Below the pieces are notes generated by a model, which searched no databases, was not told the origin of the DNA, and worked only from the letters and a program-made list of their open reading frames with translations. This document shows, piece after piece, positions 1-9,323 of a stretch of DNA of 64,000 nucleotides (the stretch's first letter is position 1; the number at the start of each line of letters is the position of its first letter). The stretch is from CAVOGJ01 sp963700865 (lineage in GTDB: Bacteria; Planctomycetota; Planctomycetia; Pirellulales; Pirellulaceae): assembly GCA_963700865.1 (NCBI GenBank), contig CAVOZC010000001.1, positions 310,001 through 374,000 on the forward strand. Direction: 5' to 3'. The position numbers were made by a program, and so were the translations under genes.

Positions 1-864
1 GGGAAAGAGACTTTGTCGCGAATTGTCCGGCGGGCTCGGAAGCTCATTCTGGTCAATTCCAAACGCATCAAGCTGAACGTCTTCGCGACCTATTTTGCAG
101 TCGCCAAAACTTAGTGTATGCAGTGACGATTTCGCTACGCGTCCATGACGAGTTTTGACGATTCGGACAACTTCCACCGGCAACCACTGGTCGTTGTATT
201 TGATTGTTGTTACTTCCTCGTCTCCGGTTTCGTACTCTTCCATGCACTTCTCGATCAGCCATCGATCGGGAACGAAACTGACCTTGTATGACAACTCAGC
301 ACCACTACTAAAAGTGAGCTTTATGTCGTAGTTGTCGTCAGCGACTTGCCGAACCGAGGTTTTGCAAGTGCCTGCCGGCCAACCTGTGAGCTTTCCGTCG
401 ATTGGAACATCGCCGACGTAGATTGGCGCTAGAACTTCACTAAGAACGGCACGTAACGTCGTCGCGGCACCGTCCACATCAGAAGCATCCGAAAGCCATT
501 GAAACTCAGACAGGTTATTAAAGCCCTCAGATCTATCTACCTTAAATGCTTGCGAGTCGTTGAGAAGATATGACTTGCTCCCCCTGTCGACTCGAACCAC
601 ATCGTCATCGAGAAACGATGCTACCGCAATAACCTCGCCGTCTCTGGTGACGGATACCGCCTGCCCAGCGAGTGCACTACGAAAATCTCTCCACGCTTGC
701 TTCATTTCAGCGCAGGGTGGAGAAAACTCCTGTGCGGGCAAACCTCGAGCCTGAGTGACGCACACAAATAGTGCAGCAAACCGCAGACACTGCGCCCACC
801 CGTTACTATTTGCATTTGCAAACTTTGGCGCCGCTTGGTTGCGTTTGCGTCTGGCAATCTTCAT
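1..864 (-). CDS. Exported hypothetical protein, C-terminus off the left edge
   Basis: An open frame of 288 codons without a stop runs from an ATG at 864 down to base 1, so the C-terminus lies outside the window. The N-terminus is basic (MKIARRKRNQ), and after about residue 27 there is a short hydrophobic stretch (LRFAALFVCV) ending near LPAQ. That resembles a signal peptide with a long n-region. The rest is soluble, mixed alpha/beta in composition and rich in Asp and Val, with no motif I recognise. A middle section (VTRDGEVIAVASFLDDDVV) is reminiscent of small beta-barrel SHD1/SLA1-type domains seen in planctomycete exported proteins, but I cannot assign it. Codons here are clearly AT-richer than in neighbouring genes, which could indicate recent acquisition. 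Confidence 0.7.
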   Translation of the reverse strand, partial: MKIARRKRNQAAPKFANANSNGWAQCLRFAALFVCVTQARGLPAQEFSPPCAEMKQAWRDFRSALAGQAVSVTRDGEVIAVASFLDDDVVRVDRGSKSYLLNDSQAFKVDRSEGFNNLSEFQWLSDASDVDGAATTLRAVLSEVLAPIYVGDVPIDGKLTGWPAGTCKTSVRQVADDNYDIKLTFSSGAELSYKVSFVPDRWLIEKCMEEYETGDEEVTTIKYNDQWLPVEVVRIVKTRHGRVAKSSLHTLSFGDCKIGREDVQLDAFGIDQNELPSPPDNSRQSLFP

Positions 865-1286
865 TTGCATCACCTATGCCGGAATCACAATTTGGGGGGG
901 CCATGAACATTGCATCCGTCACGAAATCCTAACCCTCCCCCAGGGCTAGCTACGGGCGATCGCAGAGACAATGTAGAGCGAAACAGCAAAAAAGGGAGAG
1001 GTAGCAGCGTCCTAATAGATTTGTTTTCGTGACTTGGAAGCCGCTGAAGCTGTCACCCGGCATGCCCCAGATGGGTCAGCCGGGAAGGGCTCCCGGCACA
1101 GTTTGGAGTTTGTGGAAACCGCTGCCGCCCCCCCGTCAAGCGCGTCGTGGAGTTATGGGAAATTTCATGCGTGAGCAGGGCGAGGATGGTCTGCGGGCTG
1201 CCAATCCGCCCCCGACGCGTCTGGTACAATCCTTAGCGATCACGCGGGTTGACGTGACGCAACATGAGATGGGAAGGACGCGACCG
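865..1286. other. Intergenic region between divergent genes
   Basis: This stretch lies between the divergent edge gene and the radical SAM gene and should hold both promoters. I see no convincing gene. A small inverted repeat (GCCGGGA ... TCCCGGC, about 1078-1096) is present without a T-tract. TACAAT near 1222 could be a -10 box for the radical SAM gene, but no good -35 lies at the right distance. Confidence 0.4.
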
Positions 1287-2849
1287 ATGGCCGACATCAT
1301 TCTCATCAACCCTCGCTTCGAGGTCTCCTACTGGGGACTCGAACACGCGTTGGGCATCTTGGGGAAGCGAGCGAATCTGCCCGTGGCCTGTTTACCGCTC
1401 CTGGCGGCATTGACGCCCGATAAACATCACGTGACGCTCGTGGACGAGAACGTGGAAGAGATCGACTTCGCACGGGTCTGCCGCGCCGACATTGTGGGGG
1501 TCACCGGCATGGTCGTGCAACGATTTCGCATGCGCGAGATTCTGGAAGAACTCAAGCGCCGCGACGTGTTCACCGTCGTCGGCGGGCCGTGGATCACCGT
1601 TGAGGAGAACTACTTCGGATCCTTGGCGGACGTGTCATTCATTGGCGAGGCCGAGCAGACATGGCCGCGGTTTCTGGAGGAATGGGAAGCGGGTCGGCAT
1701 CAAACTCGGTACGAACAACAACAACGCACCGATATGACAACCGTACCAACGCCACGTTTCGACTTGCTGAAGATGAAGCACTACATGTTCGGCAGCCTCC
1801 AATTCTCGCGGGGCTGTCCGTTTCAGTGCGAGTTTTGTGACATCATTGTCACCTTTGGCCGCGTGCCTCGTCTGAAAAGGTCCGCTCAAGTGGTCGCGGA
1901 ACTCGACTCGCTCCGGGCCCAGAATATCGAAACCGTGTTCGTGGTCGACGACAACCTGATCGGTAACAAGCGGGCCATCAAATCACTGCTACGGGACGTG
2001 ATCGGTTGGCAAGAGACAAACGGCTACCCGATCACCTTCTTTACGGAAGCGTCACTTGATTTGGCCGACGATGAAGAACTGCTGCGGTTGATGGTCGAAG
2101 CGAATTTCACGAGTGTGTTCATCGGCATCGAAACTCCCAACGAGGATTCATTGCGCGAGACGAAAAAATTCCAAAACGTCCGCGCGGGGGGTACGCTGAT
2201 CGAGAAGGTGTCCCGAGTACAGCAGGCCGGCCTGGAAGTGTGGTGCGGCATGATCGTGGGATTTGATCATGACGACCTGACGATCTTCACCGCCCAACGC
2301 AAGTTTCTCCAGGACGCCGGGATTGGACTGGCCATGATTGGCATGCTCTCGGCGATTCCCAAGACGCCACTGCACGCACGGTTGGCGGAGGAAGGACGAT
2401 TGGACCCGGCGGACGTGACTCCCTTCGGGACGAATGTGATCCCGCGATTGATGAGCCGCGAGCAGCTACGCGATGGATTCGTCGAGCTGATGGAAGAAGT
2501 CTACCAACCGGAGGCCTTTTTCGAACGCGTCGAGCGACTCTATCTGCATGAACGTTTCACGTTTGCCAGATCCCGCAGTCGTTACTGGTCGCGTCATCCC
2601 TGGCACGGCCTGCAGGCGCAATTGTTGAATCTGGCGAGATCCGTGGTCCTCTACCGCCGCTTGATGCGCCACGTCCCGGACAAATCGTTGCAACGTGAAT
2701 ACCGCCGACGCATCGGTCGCCTGCTCAAATCACGTCGCGATCCGGCCGTGCTGTTCGTCTATACGCTCAAGTGTGCCGTCCATTTTCATCACTACACCAT
2801 GTCGAAACAGATGGCACGGGACGAATCACCCGTGCTCAACACGTTTTAG
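1287..2849 (+). CDS. B12-binding domain radical SAM protein
   Basis: The protein has 520 residues. It begins with a cobalamin-binding (Rossmann) type domain (about 1-140), followed by a radical SAM core with the [4Fe-4S]/SAM cysteine motif CPFQCEFC at C177, C181 and C184. A C-terminal segment (about 400-510) resembles the DUF4070 region found in B12-dependent radical SAM enzymes. Family members typically perform methylations or rearrangements at unactivated carbons, and the substrate cannot be read from the sequence. The frame stays open upstream to 1029, but ATG 1287 is preferred because GGGAAGGA precedes it at good spacing and the following residues (ADIILINPR) match the family N-terminus. 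It is a single gene followed by a tRNA on the other strand. Confidence 0.85.
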   Translation: MADIILINPRFEVSYWGLEHALGILGKRANLPVACLPLLAALTPDKHHVTLVDENVEEIDFARVCRADIVGVTGMVVQRFRMREILEELKRRDVFTVVGGPWITVEENYFGSLADVSFIGEAEQTWPRFLEEWEAGRHQTRYEQQQRTDMTTVPTPRFDLLKMKHYMFGSLQFSRGCPFQCEFCDIIVTFGRVPRLKRSAQVVAELDSLRAQNIETVFVVDDNLIGNKRAIKSLLRDVIGWQETNGYPITFFTEASLDLADDEELLRLMVEANFTSVFIGIETPNEDSLRETKKFQNVRAGGTLIEKVSRVQQAGLEVWCGMIVGFDHDDLTIFTAQRKFLQDAGIGLAMIGMLSAIPKTPLHARLAEEGRLDPADVTPFGTNVIPRLMSREQLRDGFVELMEEVYQPEAFFERVERLYLHERFTFARSRSRYWSRHPWHGLQAQLLNLARSVVLYRRLMRHVPDKSLQREYRRRIGRLLKSRRDPAVLFVYTLKCAVHFHHYTMSKQMARDESPVLNTF

Positions 2850-2929
2850 CGGAAACATCGGCCTCGCCTTGCGAAGGCAGCCTCCCGTCGCACGTCAAGG
2901 CGGGCTCCTGGGCTGAAGATGAAACGGAG

Positions 2930-3013
2930 CGGAGGGCACGGGATTCGAACCCGCAACCGGTTACCCGGCACCCGAGTTCCAGTCGGGCCGCTGAGCCAAT
3001 TCGCTTACCCTCC
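2930..3013 (-). tRNA. tRNA-Ser (GGA anticodon)
   Basis: On the minus strand an 84-nt class II tRNA can be folded. The acceptor arm is GGAGGGT/GCCCTCC with discriminator G. The anticodon arm is CCCGA-CTGGAAC-TCGGG with anticodon GGA (Ser UCC/UCU). A long variable arm has its own stem (CCGG/CCGG), and the T-arm is GCGGG-TTCGAAT-CCCGT. The long variable arm and discriminator G are serine features. The 3' CCA is not encoded. Confidence 0.93.
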
Positions 3014-3077
3014 GTAGGCCGGCACGCGCCGTCGCGGTGTTCCGGACCTACATTCCATGACTCTGAACGCCCCGCGA

Positions 3078-4385
3078 TCAATCGCGGCTGCTGCTGATCA
3101 GTGAGATGAACTCCCGATTCGATTTGAATTTTGCCAATTGGCGCGTCAACTGTTCCATGGCGTCCACATGGTGCATCGTGGTCAGCGTGCGCCGCAACAT
3201 GGTCACGGCATGCAGGGTATCGGGGTCCAGCAGCAGTTCTTCCCGCCGCGTACCCGATTGGCTGATGTCGATCGCCGGCCAGACACGACGGTCGGCCAAC
3301 TTGCGATCGAGCACCAACTCCATATTGCCCGTACCCTTGAATTCCTGAAATATCAGTTCATCCATGCGGCTGCCCGTATCGATCAAGGCGGTTCCGACAA
3401 TGGTTAGCGAACCGCCTTCCTCGAAGACGCGTGCCGTGGCAAACAGTTTCTTGGGAATATCCATCGCCTTGATGTCAACGCCACCCGACATCGTGCGGCC
3501 CGTGTTGCCGACCCACTTGTTAAAGGCGCGCGCCAGACGGGTGATGGAGTCCATCAGCAGGAAGACATCCTGTCCCATCTCGGCCAGGCGACGGCAGCGT
3601 TCAATGACCAGCTGGGACAGCCGCACGTGACTCTCCACATCCTGATCGAGGCTGCTGGCGATGACCTCACCCTTCACGCTCCGTTTCATGTCCGTCACTT
3701 CTTCCGGCCGCTCGTCGATCAGCAGCATGACCAGCTTCAGTTCCGGGTGGTTGGTGGCGACGCCATGCGCAATATTCTGCAGCAACATCGTTTTGCCGGT
3801 ACGCGGAGGAGCCACAATCAGTGCCCGCTGCCCCTTGCCGAGCGGAGTGAGCAAATCCATGACGCGATTGCTGAGCGGCTCGGGACCGGTTTCCAACCGC
3901 AACCATTCTTCCGGATTGATTGCCGTCAGGCTGTCAAACGGCCGGACAGCGGCATAATCGTCGGGAAGCATCCCATCGACACTGGTGATCTCCTTCAGCC
4001 GCGGGCCTTGCTGCTTGCGGGCATGTTGGACCATGCCCTGGATCATCACCCCTTCGCGCAGCTGGTACTTTTCGATCATCGTCCCGGGGACGAAGGGGTC
4101 GGAGCGGACTCGATCGTAGTTGTTTTCGGGCGAACGGAGAAATCCATAGCCGTTCGGATGCAGCTCGAGCAATCCATGGCCCGGTTCGGGCGGAATCGGC
4201 TCGCCATTCTCGCTCACGACATCGGGCAGATCGGCCGGTTTGACGCCATTGTCAGTGGGCCGGCGACGGCGACGGCGGTTGCCTCCACCTCCCGGTTGGC
4301 CACCACGATTTTGTCCGCCTCTTCCGCCGTTGTTACCGGGCGAAGTCCCGCCGGTACGCGAGCGCTGCTTTCGCTTTTTTCCCAT
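3078..4385 (-). CDS. rho: Transcription termination factor Rho
   Basis: A hexameric RNA-dependent ATPase that terminates transcription; 435 residues. The first 70 residues are a Gly/Arg/Lys-rich low-complexity tail typical of planctomycete and actinobacterial Rho. Then come the RNA-binding domain (GYGFLRSPENNY), Walker A (APPRTGKT), Walker B (VMLLIDERPEEV) and the R-loop region (IKAMDIPKKLFATAR). ATG 4385 is chosen because AGGTGG precedes it; the frame extends 16 codons further without a better start. A small inverted repeat (CCGCGAT/ATCGCGG, 3072-3087) overlaps the stop codon but has no T-tract. Confidence 0.97.
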   Translation of the reverse strand: MGKKRKQRSRTGGTSPGNNGGRGGQNRGGQPGGGGNRRRRRRPTDNGVKPADLPDVVSENGEPIPPEPGHGLLELHPNGYGFLRSPENNYDRVRSDPFVPGTMIEKYQLREGVMIQGMVQHARKQQGPRLKEITSVDGMLPDDYAAVRPFDSLTAINPEEWLRLETGPEPLSNRVMDLLTPLGKGQRALIVAPPRTGKTMLLQNIAHGVATNHPELKLVMLLIDERPEEVTDMKRSVKGEVIASSLDQDVESHVRLSQLVIERCRRLAEMGQDVFLLMDSITRLARAFNKWVGNTGRTMSGGVDIKAMDIPKKLFATARVFEEGGSLTIVGTALIDTGSRMDELIFQEFKGTGNMELVLDRKLADRRVWPAIDISQSGTRREELLLDPDTLHAVTMLRRTLTTMHHVDAMEQLTRQLAKFKSNREFISLISSSRD

Positions 4386-5197
4386 AATCCACCTGAAAAG
4401 AACCGCCGTTGATTGCCGCGTGCCGTATCGCAACGGCCCACTGCAAACGGACCTGGCTGCGTGCAGCGCGAACCCATCGCGCTACAGCCACGCTGACCAC
4501 CGCCGATGTGATTCCTTGTTAAGAACTAAGAAGCCTGAATCATATGGCCTTAACCGCTTTGCTCAGCCACGGTTATTGCCTGGTTTCCGAACCAGTCAGG
4601 AAGTCGATCTCCGTGCGGGCGACCCACTGAGAGGCGACCCATGAATCCGCCATCCTTGAACCTGGGAGCGAAGACACGGCTTCGCCCAGGGTCTCATACT
4701 CCCTCTGTCACGCACTCGGCGCTGGAGAAAGAGGTATCTTCCGCAGCCAAAGAAGCACTCTGGCAACTCCAATGCAGGACGATAGAACGCCCCACACGCA
4801 GTTCCCAAACCCAATCCCGTTAAGGGTGAGGAGCCACCCTAATGGTTAAGCCTTGAGGGTGTTGCACACATCAAAGGCAATTGAGGGCAAGGGTGCCTGA
4901 AGCCGCTAGGCAGAATTACAACACTGGGAATCTTACTTAACCCTTCGACATTGTCAAGCAAGGACCGTCGCCGGAAATGGTCTTTTTTTGGGGAGCTGGG
5001 CTGCCGAAGGACCGATTCCTGGGGGACGAATGCGGGAATCTCTCCGCTAGCGGCGATTTTCAGCCCGCCCGCGTCAGCCCGCCCCCGCGACCCCTAAATT
5101 CGACGTATTCGGAAAATTCTACTTGGCTTTCCAGCGGCGGATGGTCGATAGGTGCAAGGGCCAATCTTTATTTCTCCGCTACGTTGGGACTACCGCG
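4386..5197. other. Gene-free, hairpin-rich intergenic region
   Basis: This is 812 bases between divergently oriented genes with no convincing reading frame. It contains an 11-bp hairpin with a 2-nt bulge (4661-4690), a 6-bp hairpin (4823-4840, AGGGTG/CACCCT), and a terminator-like stem with a T-tract on the plus strand (4960-4989, AAGGACC/GGTCTTT). The pattern would fit a small structured RNA. It shows none of the diagnostic motifs of RNase P RNA, tmRNA or SRP RNA. Confidence 0.35.
4960..4989 (+). terminator. Possible intrinsic terminator
   Basis: A 7-bp stem (one G-U pair) with a 12-nt loop runs straight into seven T residues. No plus-strand coding gene ends upstream, so if real it would terminate a non-coding transcript. 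Confidence 0.35.
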
Positions 5198-6733
5198 ATG
5201 CCATCGATCTCTCGCCACTGCCTGCTTGGCGCTACTTTTCTCGTCTGCTGCCTGGTCGGGGCACTCCCCCGCGCGGGGGCCGACGCGATTGCCTGGATGC
5301 CTGATTTGCGATCGGCGCAACAGCAGTCGATGACCGAGGGGAAACCGCTGTTGATCCACTTTTACGGGGATGGCTGCCCGCCCTGCCAGCGGCTGGAGCG
5401 AAACGTATTTTCCCAGGCCTCCTTCGGCCATGCGGTGGCCGAAATCTATGTGCCGGTAAAGATCAACGCCACGGTCTCCACCGATCTGGCTCGGCAGTTC
5501 CAAGTCACCAGTTGGCCGACCGACATTATTGTCTCGCCCAGCGGGCAGGAAATCCATCGCATGACGAGTCCCCAGAGCGGGCAACAGTATCTCAATACGC
5601 TGCGGCAAGTCGCCTGGCGGTTCGGACAGGCCGCCGGTGGCACCGCCAACATGGCGGGCTTCAGTCCGCCCGCTCGTACCGACTGGTCTCAAACCGCGGG
5701 CCGTTCGTCGAGTCATCCCTCGGCCTTTGGCAAGATGGCGGCTGGGGGACCATCGGGGACCACCCCCCAGGCGGCCTACGGCCAGGTGGTCCAGGCGGCA
5801 GCGCCGCCGGCGCCGACCGTTTATGGGTCACCGGTCGACACGACCGGCGCTGTCTCATCCGCGGCGGCAGCGTACCCTCAAGACCGCTCCACGGTCTACG
5901 AACAGGCGGCGCAGGTGTCGCACGGCGAACGGCGGAACGCGATCGGACAACCCCTGTATGTGGAGAATCAGTTCGTTTCGGCACACAACGTCCCCGGGGC
6001 ACCCGCGACGTCACCGTCCCAGCCGGCAGCTTCACTGGCAACGACCCCGACGATATCGCCGCCTTACCCTGCTGCGCCGTCCTCGGCTTTAGCGGCGCAT
6101 CCCGGCTCGGCTGGCCCGAACCGGAGCGCGACCACGGGCACCGCCGGTCATGGCGCGGCCGTCCGAGCCGTGGCACCACAAGCTGCCGACCGTTCGCGTG
6201 TGGTGTCTGGTGGTGACGCGGACACCGCACAGGTGGCGGCAACGAATACCCAACTCGCGAACGCGGTCATCGAATCCGCGGCGCGTCCCAACACCGCCCC
6301 GGACCGGCCGGCCGGTCCGGCCGGCGTGCTGCCTGCCGCCAGCGCCCCGTCCGCCTCAGAAGGCAACCTGGCCATGGAGGGCTACTGCTGCGTGTCATTG
6401 ATGGATGAGGGAAAGTGGGTCGTCGGCGACGTGCGGTGGGGCGTCCTCCATCGAGGCCAGGTGTACCTGTTTCAATCACCCGCGGCTCAACAAAAATTCC
6501 TCTCGGACCCGGACCGATACAGTCCTGTCCTTGCCGGCTTTGACCCCGTGGTCTATCGGGAGAGCGGGCAACTGCGGCGAGGGTCCCGACATCATGGTTT
6601 GTGGTTCGATGACCAGATGTACCTTTTTTCGAGCGAGGCTGCGTTGGAGCGATTTAAGACAGCTCCCGAATCATTCGCCGCGGTCGTGCGTCAAGCCATG
6701 GCAACGAACCCGGGCGACGTCACGGTGAGATAG
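5198..6733 (+). CDS. Exported thioredoxin-family protein with C-terminal YHS-like domains
   Basis: The protein has 511 residues. It has a signal peptide (MPSISRHCLLGATFLVCCLVG, cleavage near residue 28), then a thioredoxin-like domain with a CPPC redox motif at residues 60-63 and the cis-proline region (VTSWPTDIIV). A long Ala/Pro/Ser/Gly-rich linker follows (about 150-385). The C-terminus carries two YHS-like segments (VYLFQSPAAQQKFLSDPDRY and MYLFSSEAALERF), a fold often linked to metal binding. The combination suggests a periplasmic or surface thiol-redox protein. ATG 5198 is preferred over an upstream in-frame ATG at 5123 because it places the signal peptide at the N-terminus. The gene converges with the TPR gene across a 50-nt palindrome. 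Confidence 0.85.
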   Translation: MPSISRHCLLGATFLVCCLVGALPRAGADAIAWMPDLRSAQQQSMTEGKPLLIHFYGDGCPPCQRLERNVFSQASFGHAVAEIYVPVKINATVSTDLARQFQVTSWPTDIIVSPSGQEIHRMTSPQSGQQYLNTLRQVAWRFGQAAGGTANMAGFSPPARTDWSQTAGRSSSHPSAFGKMAAGGPSGTTPQAAYGQVVQAAAPPAPTVYGSPVDTTGAVSSAAAAYPQDRSTVYEQAAQVSHGERRNAIGQPLYVENQFVSAHNVPGAPATSPSQPAASLATTPTISPPYPAAPSSALAAHPGSAGPNRSATTGTAGHGAAVRAVAPQAADRSRVVSGGDADTAQVAATNTQLANAVIESAARPNTAPDRPAGPAGVLPAASAPSASEGNLAMEGYCCVSLMDEGKWVVGDVRWGVLHRGQVYLFQSPAAQQKFLSDPDRYSPVLAGFDPVVYRESGQLRRGSRHHGLWFDDQMYLFSSEAALERFKTAPESFAAVVRQAMATNPGDVTVR

Positions 6734-6794
6734 CCGTATTGCCGGCGGTGAGGGCCGGGCGCTTGGTCTGGTTCCCATGTTCCGTTTCACCAAT

Positions 6795-6844
6795 GTGGCT
6801 GTGGCTTCCAGCCGCAGTCGACTGCGGCTGGAAGCCACAGCCAC
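6795..6844. repeat. Perfect 50-nt palindrome between convergent genes
   Basis: The two 25-nt halves are exact reverse complements (centre between 6819 and 6820, GTC|GAC). The arm begins GTGGCTGTGGCTTCCAGCCG. It lies in the 149-bp gap between two genes that end toward each other, so it could act as a bidirectional transcription stop or be a dispersed REP-like element. There is no T-tract. Confidence 0.85.
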
Positions 6845-6882
6845 GACTTTGGTCGGCCCAAAGTCTAAAACTCGACGCGACA

Positions 6883-7542
6883 CTAATCTTTGAGCGACCG
6901 CTGCATTTGGGCGACCTGCACGCGGACCTGCTCGAGATTCGGATTGATGGTCAGCGCCTGCCGAAAATTCTCGAGTGCCAGGAGCGGCTCGTGCAGTTCC
7001 AGCAAGGCATGCCCGAGTCCCACGAAGGCGGGAAAGTGATACGGATTGAGCGACACAACGCGGGAGCAGCTGCGAACGGCATCCTCAAATTGCCCGAGGA
7101 AGTACTGCGCGATTCCCAGCTGATTCCAGGCCTCGGCATAGCGAGGCGCCGCATTGCACAATTCCCACGCCCCCGCCGACGCCTTATCAAAAAAGCCTGC
7201 GTCATTCCATCGTTTCAGCCGTGCCAGTCGATGTTGTTGCTCGGCGTTTCCTGCGCGACTCCAAATGTCATCCATGGCGTCCTCCGCCAACAGGCGACAA
7301 GCGCGATCTCCATCGGAAAGCGCCTGGCCAAACACCTGATTGCACTCATAACCGCCCAGGAAGCTCAGCGCCATCAGCGCCGCGCGACGTTCGGCCACCG
7401 AGCCGACGACGGCCAACCGGCGGAGTGTCGATGTATAATAGCGCTGGGAAACGTCCGCGATAAACTGCGCCGGCTCTTGATCGTCCAGGTAACGCCGAAA
7501 ATAGCGCAACAAAACGGGATTTCGGTTTTCCGCGGTGGACAC
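6883..7542 (-). CDS. TPR/HEAT-like repeat protein
   Basis: About 219 residues without a signal peptide or membrane segment. The first half has helical-repeat character (AERRAALMALSFLGGY). The second half has clear tetratricopeptide repeats (AEAWNQLGIAQYFLGQFEDA, PAFVGLGHALLELHEPLLA), giving a likely protein-protein interaction scaffold. The frame opens at a TTG at 7560, but AGGAG sits 8 nt before the GTG at 7542, which I take as the start. It faces the thioredoxin/YHS gene across the palindrome. Confidence 0.8.
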   Translation of the reverse strand: MSTAENRNPVLLRYFRRYLDDQEPAQFIADVSQRYYTSTLRRLAVVGSVAERRAALMALSFLGGYECNQVFGQALSDGDRACRLLAEDAMDDIWSRAGNAEQQHRLARLKRWNDAGFFDKASAGAWELCNAAPRYAEAWNQLGIAQYFLGQFEDAVRSCSRVVSLNPYHFPAFVGLGHALLELHEPLLALENFRQALTINPNLEQVRVQVAQMQRSLKD

Positions 7543-7681
7543 CAAAATGACTCCTGGCAAAGCCGGCTGAGCTAGGCGTCACCCCACGACTTGCGCGATT
7601 CAAAGATCGTGGCCGCAAGCAGGCTCGCCTTACCCGAGTGTAATTGTAGACAAAACCAGACACAACGATTTGGACCGACCC

Positions 7682-8913
7682 ATGGACGTTCCTCGTAAGA
7701 TTTTCCCACGCCCCACCGCAGTGCCTCGTTTTGGGCAATCGTTACAACTGGTTCAACTATTCCAGCTTGCCCTGCTCGCGTGTCTTACAGTCGGCCTGTC
7801 GGCGGTAATGGAAGGGACGGCGGGTGGTGACGAGCCGCGGCAGCAGGCGTGGAAAACGGGGAGCGAGTTTCACAAGCAGCTCGACGCGCCCGTGGGGCTC
7901 ACCTGGGAAGCCACACCACTCCGCCAGGGCTTGATGCATCTCTCCCGGTCCCAGCAGGTGGCGATCTTCCTGGATCGCCGCGTCGATCCAGGGCAATTGG
8001 TGACCTATGGGGCGGAAGCCAAGCCGCTGCGGGACGTACTTCGCGAGGTGGCCGAGTCGCAGGGGCTGGGGATGGGATTTGTCGGACCCATTGTCTATCT
8101 CGGTCCCACCTTGACCTGCCGTCGCATCGCGACGCTGGCCGAGTTGCAGAACGAACGCGTCAAGGAATTGCCGGCGGGTTCGCATGAACGATTGCTTTCG
8201 CGAACCCCGCTGACGTGGCCCGAGCTGACGGAACCGCGTCTGTTGTTGGCGAATGTCGCCTCAGGTGTCGGCCTGACCATTCCGAACATTCGCACGCTTC
8301 CCTACGATTTGTGGCATGCGGGCGATTTCCCGCCGCTTAGTTTTCCGGAAAAAGCCACGCTGATTCTGGCCGGCTTCGATCTGTCGTTTCGGTTACACAA
8401 GAACTCGACTCAGCTTTCGCTGTCGCGTTTCCCCCGCGCGGTCGCTCTCGAACGTACGTACCGGTCGTCGCGACCGGAGGCCTTGCGCGCAAGATAGAAG
8501 AGACGTTTCCTCAGGCGTTTGTTTCGGTTTCGAATGAAGAGAATGCGGTGACTGTGAAATCGGTATTGGAAGACCACTGGCAGATTAGAGCTGCGCAGCG
8601 AAGTGGGCGACGCCGGTCGACGCCAAAACCACCTCCGACGCAGCCAGGCATCCAGCTCTTCACGTTGAACGTGAACGACAAGCCACTCGAAGCCGTGCTG
8701 CAAGTGTTGGCACGAAAGCTGGAGCTCGAGCTTAGCTTCGCCGCTGACATTGCCGAGGAACAACGGTCCACACTCGTGTCGGTCTCCGTCAAGGAATTGA
8801 CGAGTGAACAATTGATCTCGGAATTGGCCGCAGCCGCCGGATTGCAAGCGGAAGTGGACGGCCAGACGATCCGCGTCGTGGCGGCAACGTCGGAACCGCC
8901 GTCGCTGCCGTGA
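7682..8913 (+). CDS. Exported STN-domain-like protein, frameshifted
   Basis: This is one gene in two frames. The 5' part (ATG 7682; TTG 7670 is also possible) has a signal-anchor-like stretch (LVQLFQLALLACLTVGLSAV). It is followed by a segment like the short N-terminal domain of secretins and TonB receptors (LRDVLREVAESQGLGMGFV). The frame ends at a TAG near 8495. The 3' part continues in another frame (ARKIEETFPQAFVSVSNEEN) and carries a second STN-like repeat (LEAVLQVLARKLELELSF, LISELAAAAGLQAEV). The switch lies at about 8430-8465 and needs one missing base. About 410 residues when joined. Function unknown; a periplasmic role is inferred. Confidence 0.65.
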
Positions 8914-8979
8914 GGGGCCGAGCCCGATCGCGGCCCCCCCGCACGCACTTTGCCGCGAATCCCCCTGCCGCGAATCCCG

Positions 8980-9207
8980 TCAGCGCGGCCTCGGTTTGGC
9001 CACCTGACTTCTCAACAGATCGCCGTAGGTGAGTCGATCCTGCGGGTGCCAAAGCGGAATGCCACGGCTGAGCCGTTCCGCCAGAATATCCAATTTCTCG
9101 GTTGTCCCGGGAAGCGCATCGGTACTCTCGAAATCCTGGGGCACGGTCTCCTCGGGTTCGTAGTCCCAAATTCCCTCACGAATCGCTTCAATCACCGAAT
9201 TTGCCAC
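8980..9207 (-). CDS. Small conserved-looking acidic protein
   Basis: A 75-residue acidic protein starting at GTG 9207 behind a textbook ribosome binding site (GGAGG, spacer ACACGTT). Sequence features are NSVIEAIREGIWDYEPEE near the start and KLDILAERLSRGIPLWHP in the middle. There is no signal peptide, no cysteine and no recognised domain. A long artefactual extension of the frame exists upstream, but it runs antisense to or past neighbouring features and lacks a ribosome binding site. The function is unknown; the strong start and protein-like composition support a real gene. Confidence 0.7.
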   Translation of the reverse strand: MANSVIEAIREGIWDYEPEETVPQDFESTDALPGTTEKLDILAERLSRGIPLWHPQDRLTYGDLLRSQVAKPRPR

Positions 9208-9323
9208 AACGTGTCCTCCGGCATGTAGGAACTCTGTTGCAAAAATGAAAGACACCTTCGACCGGCATCCGCCAACCTCAGAACGCAGAGTATCTGCCTC
9301 CCGCAGGCCTCTGTCAAACAAAT

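Noticed and set aside
3627..4412. Long open frame opposite rho
   Set aside because: It is antisense to a conserved gene, with no family similarity; it arises from codon bias.
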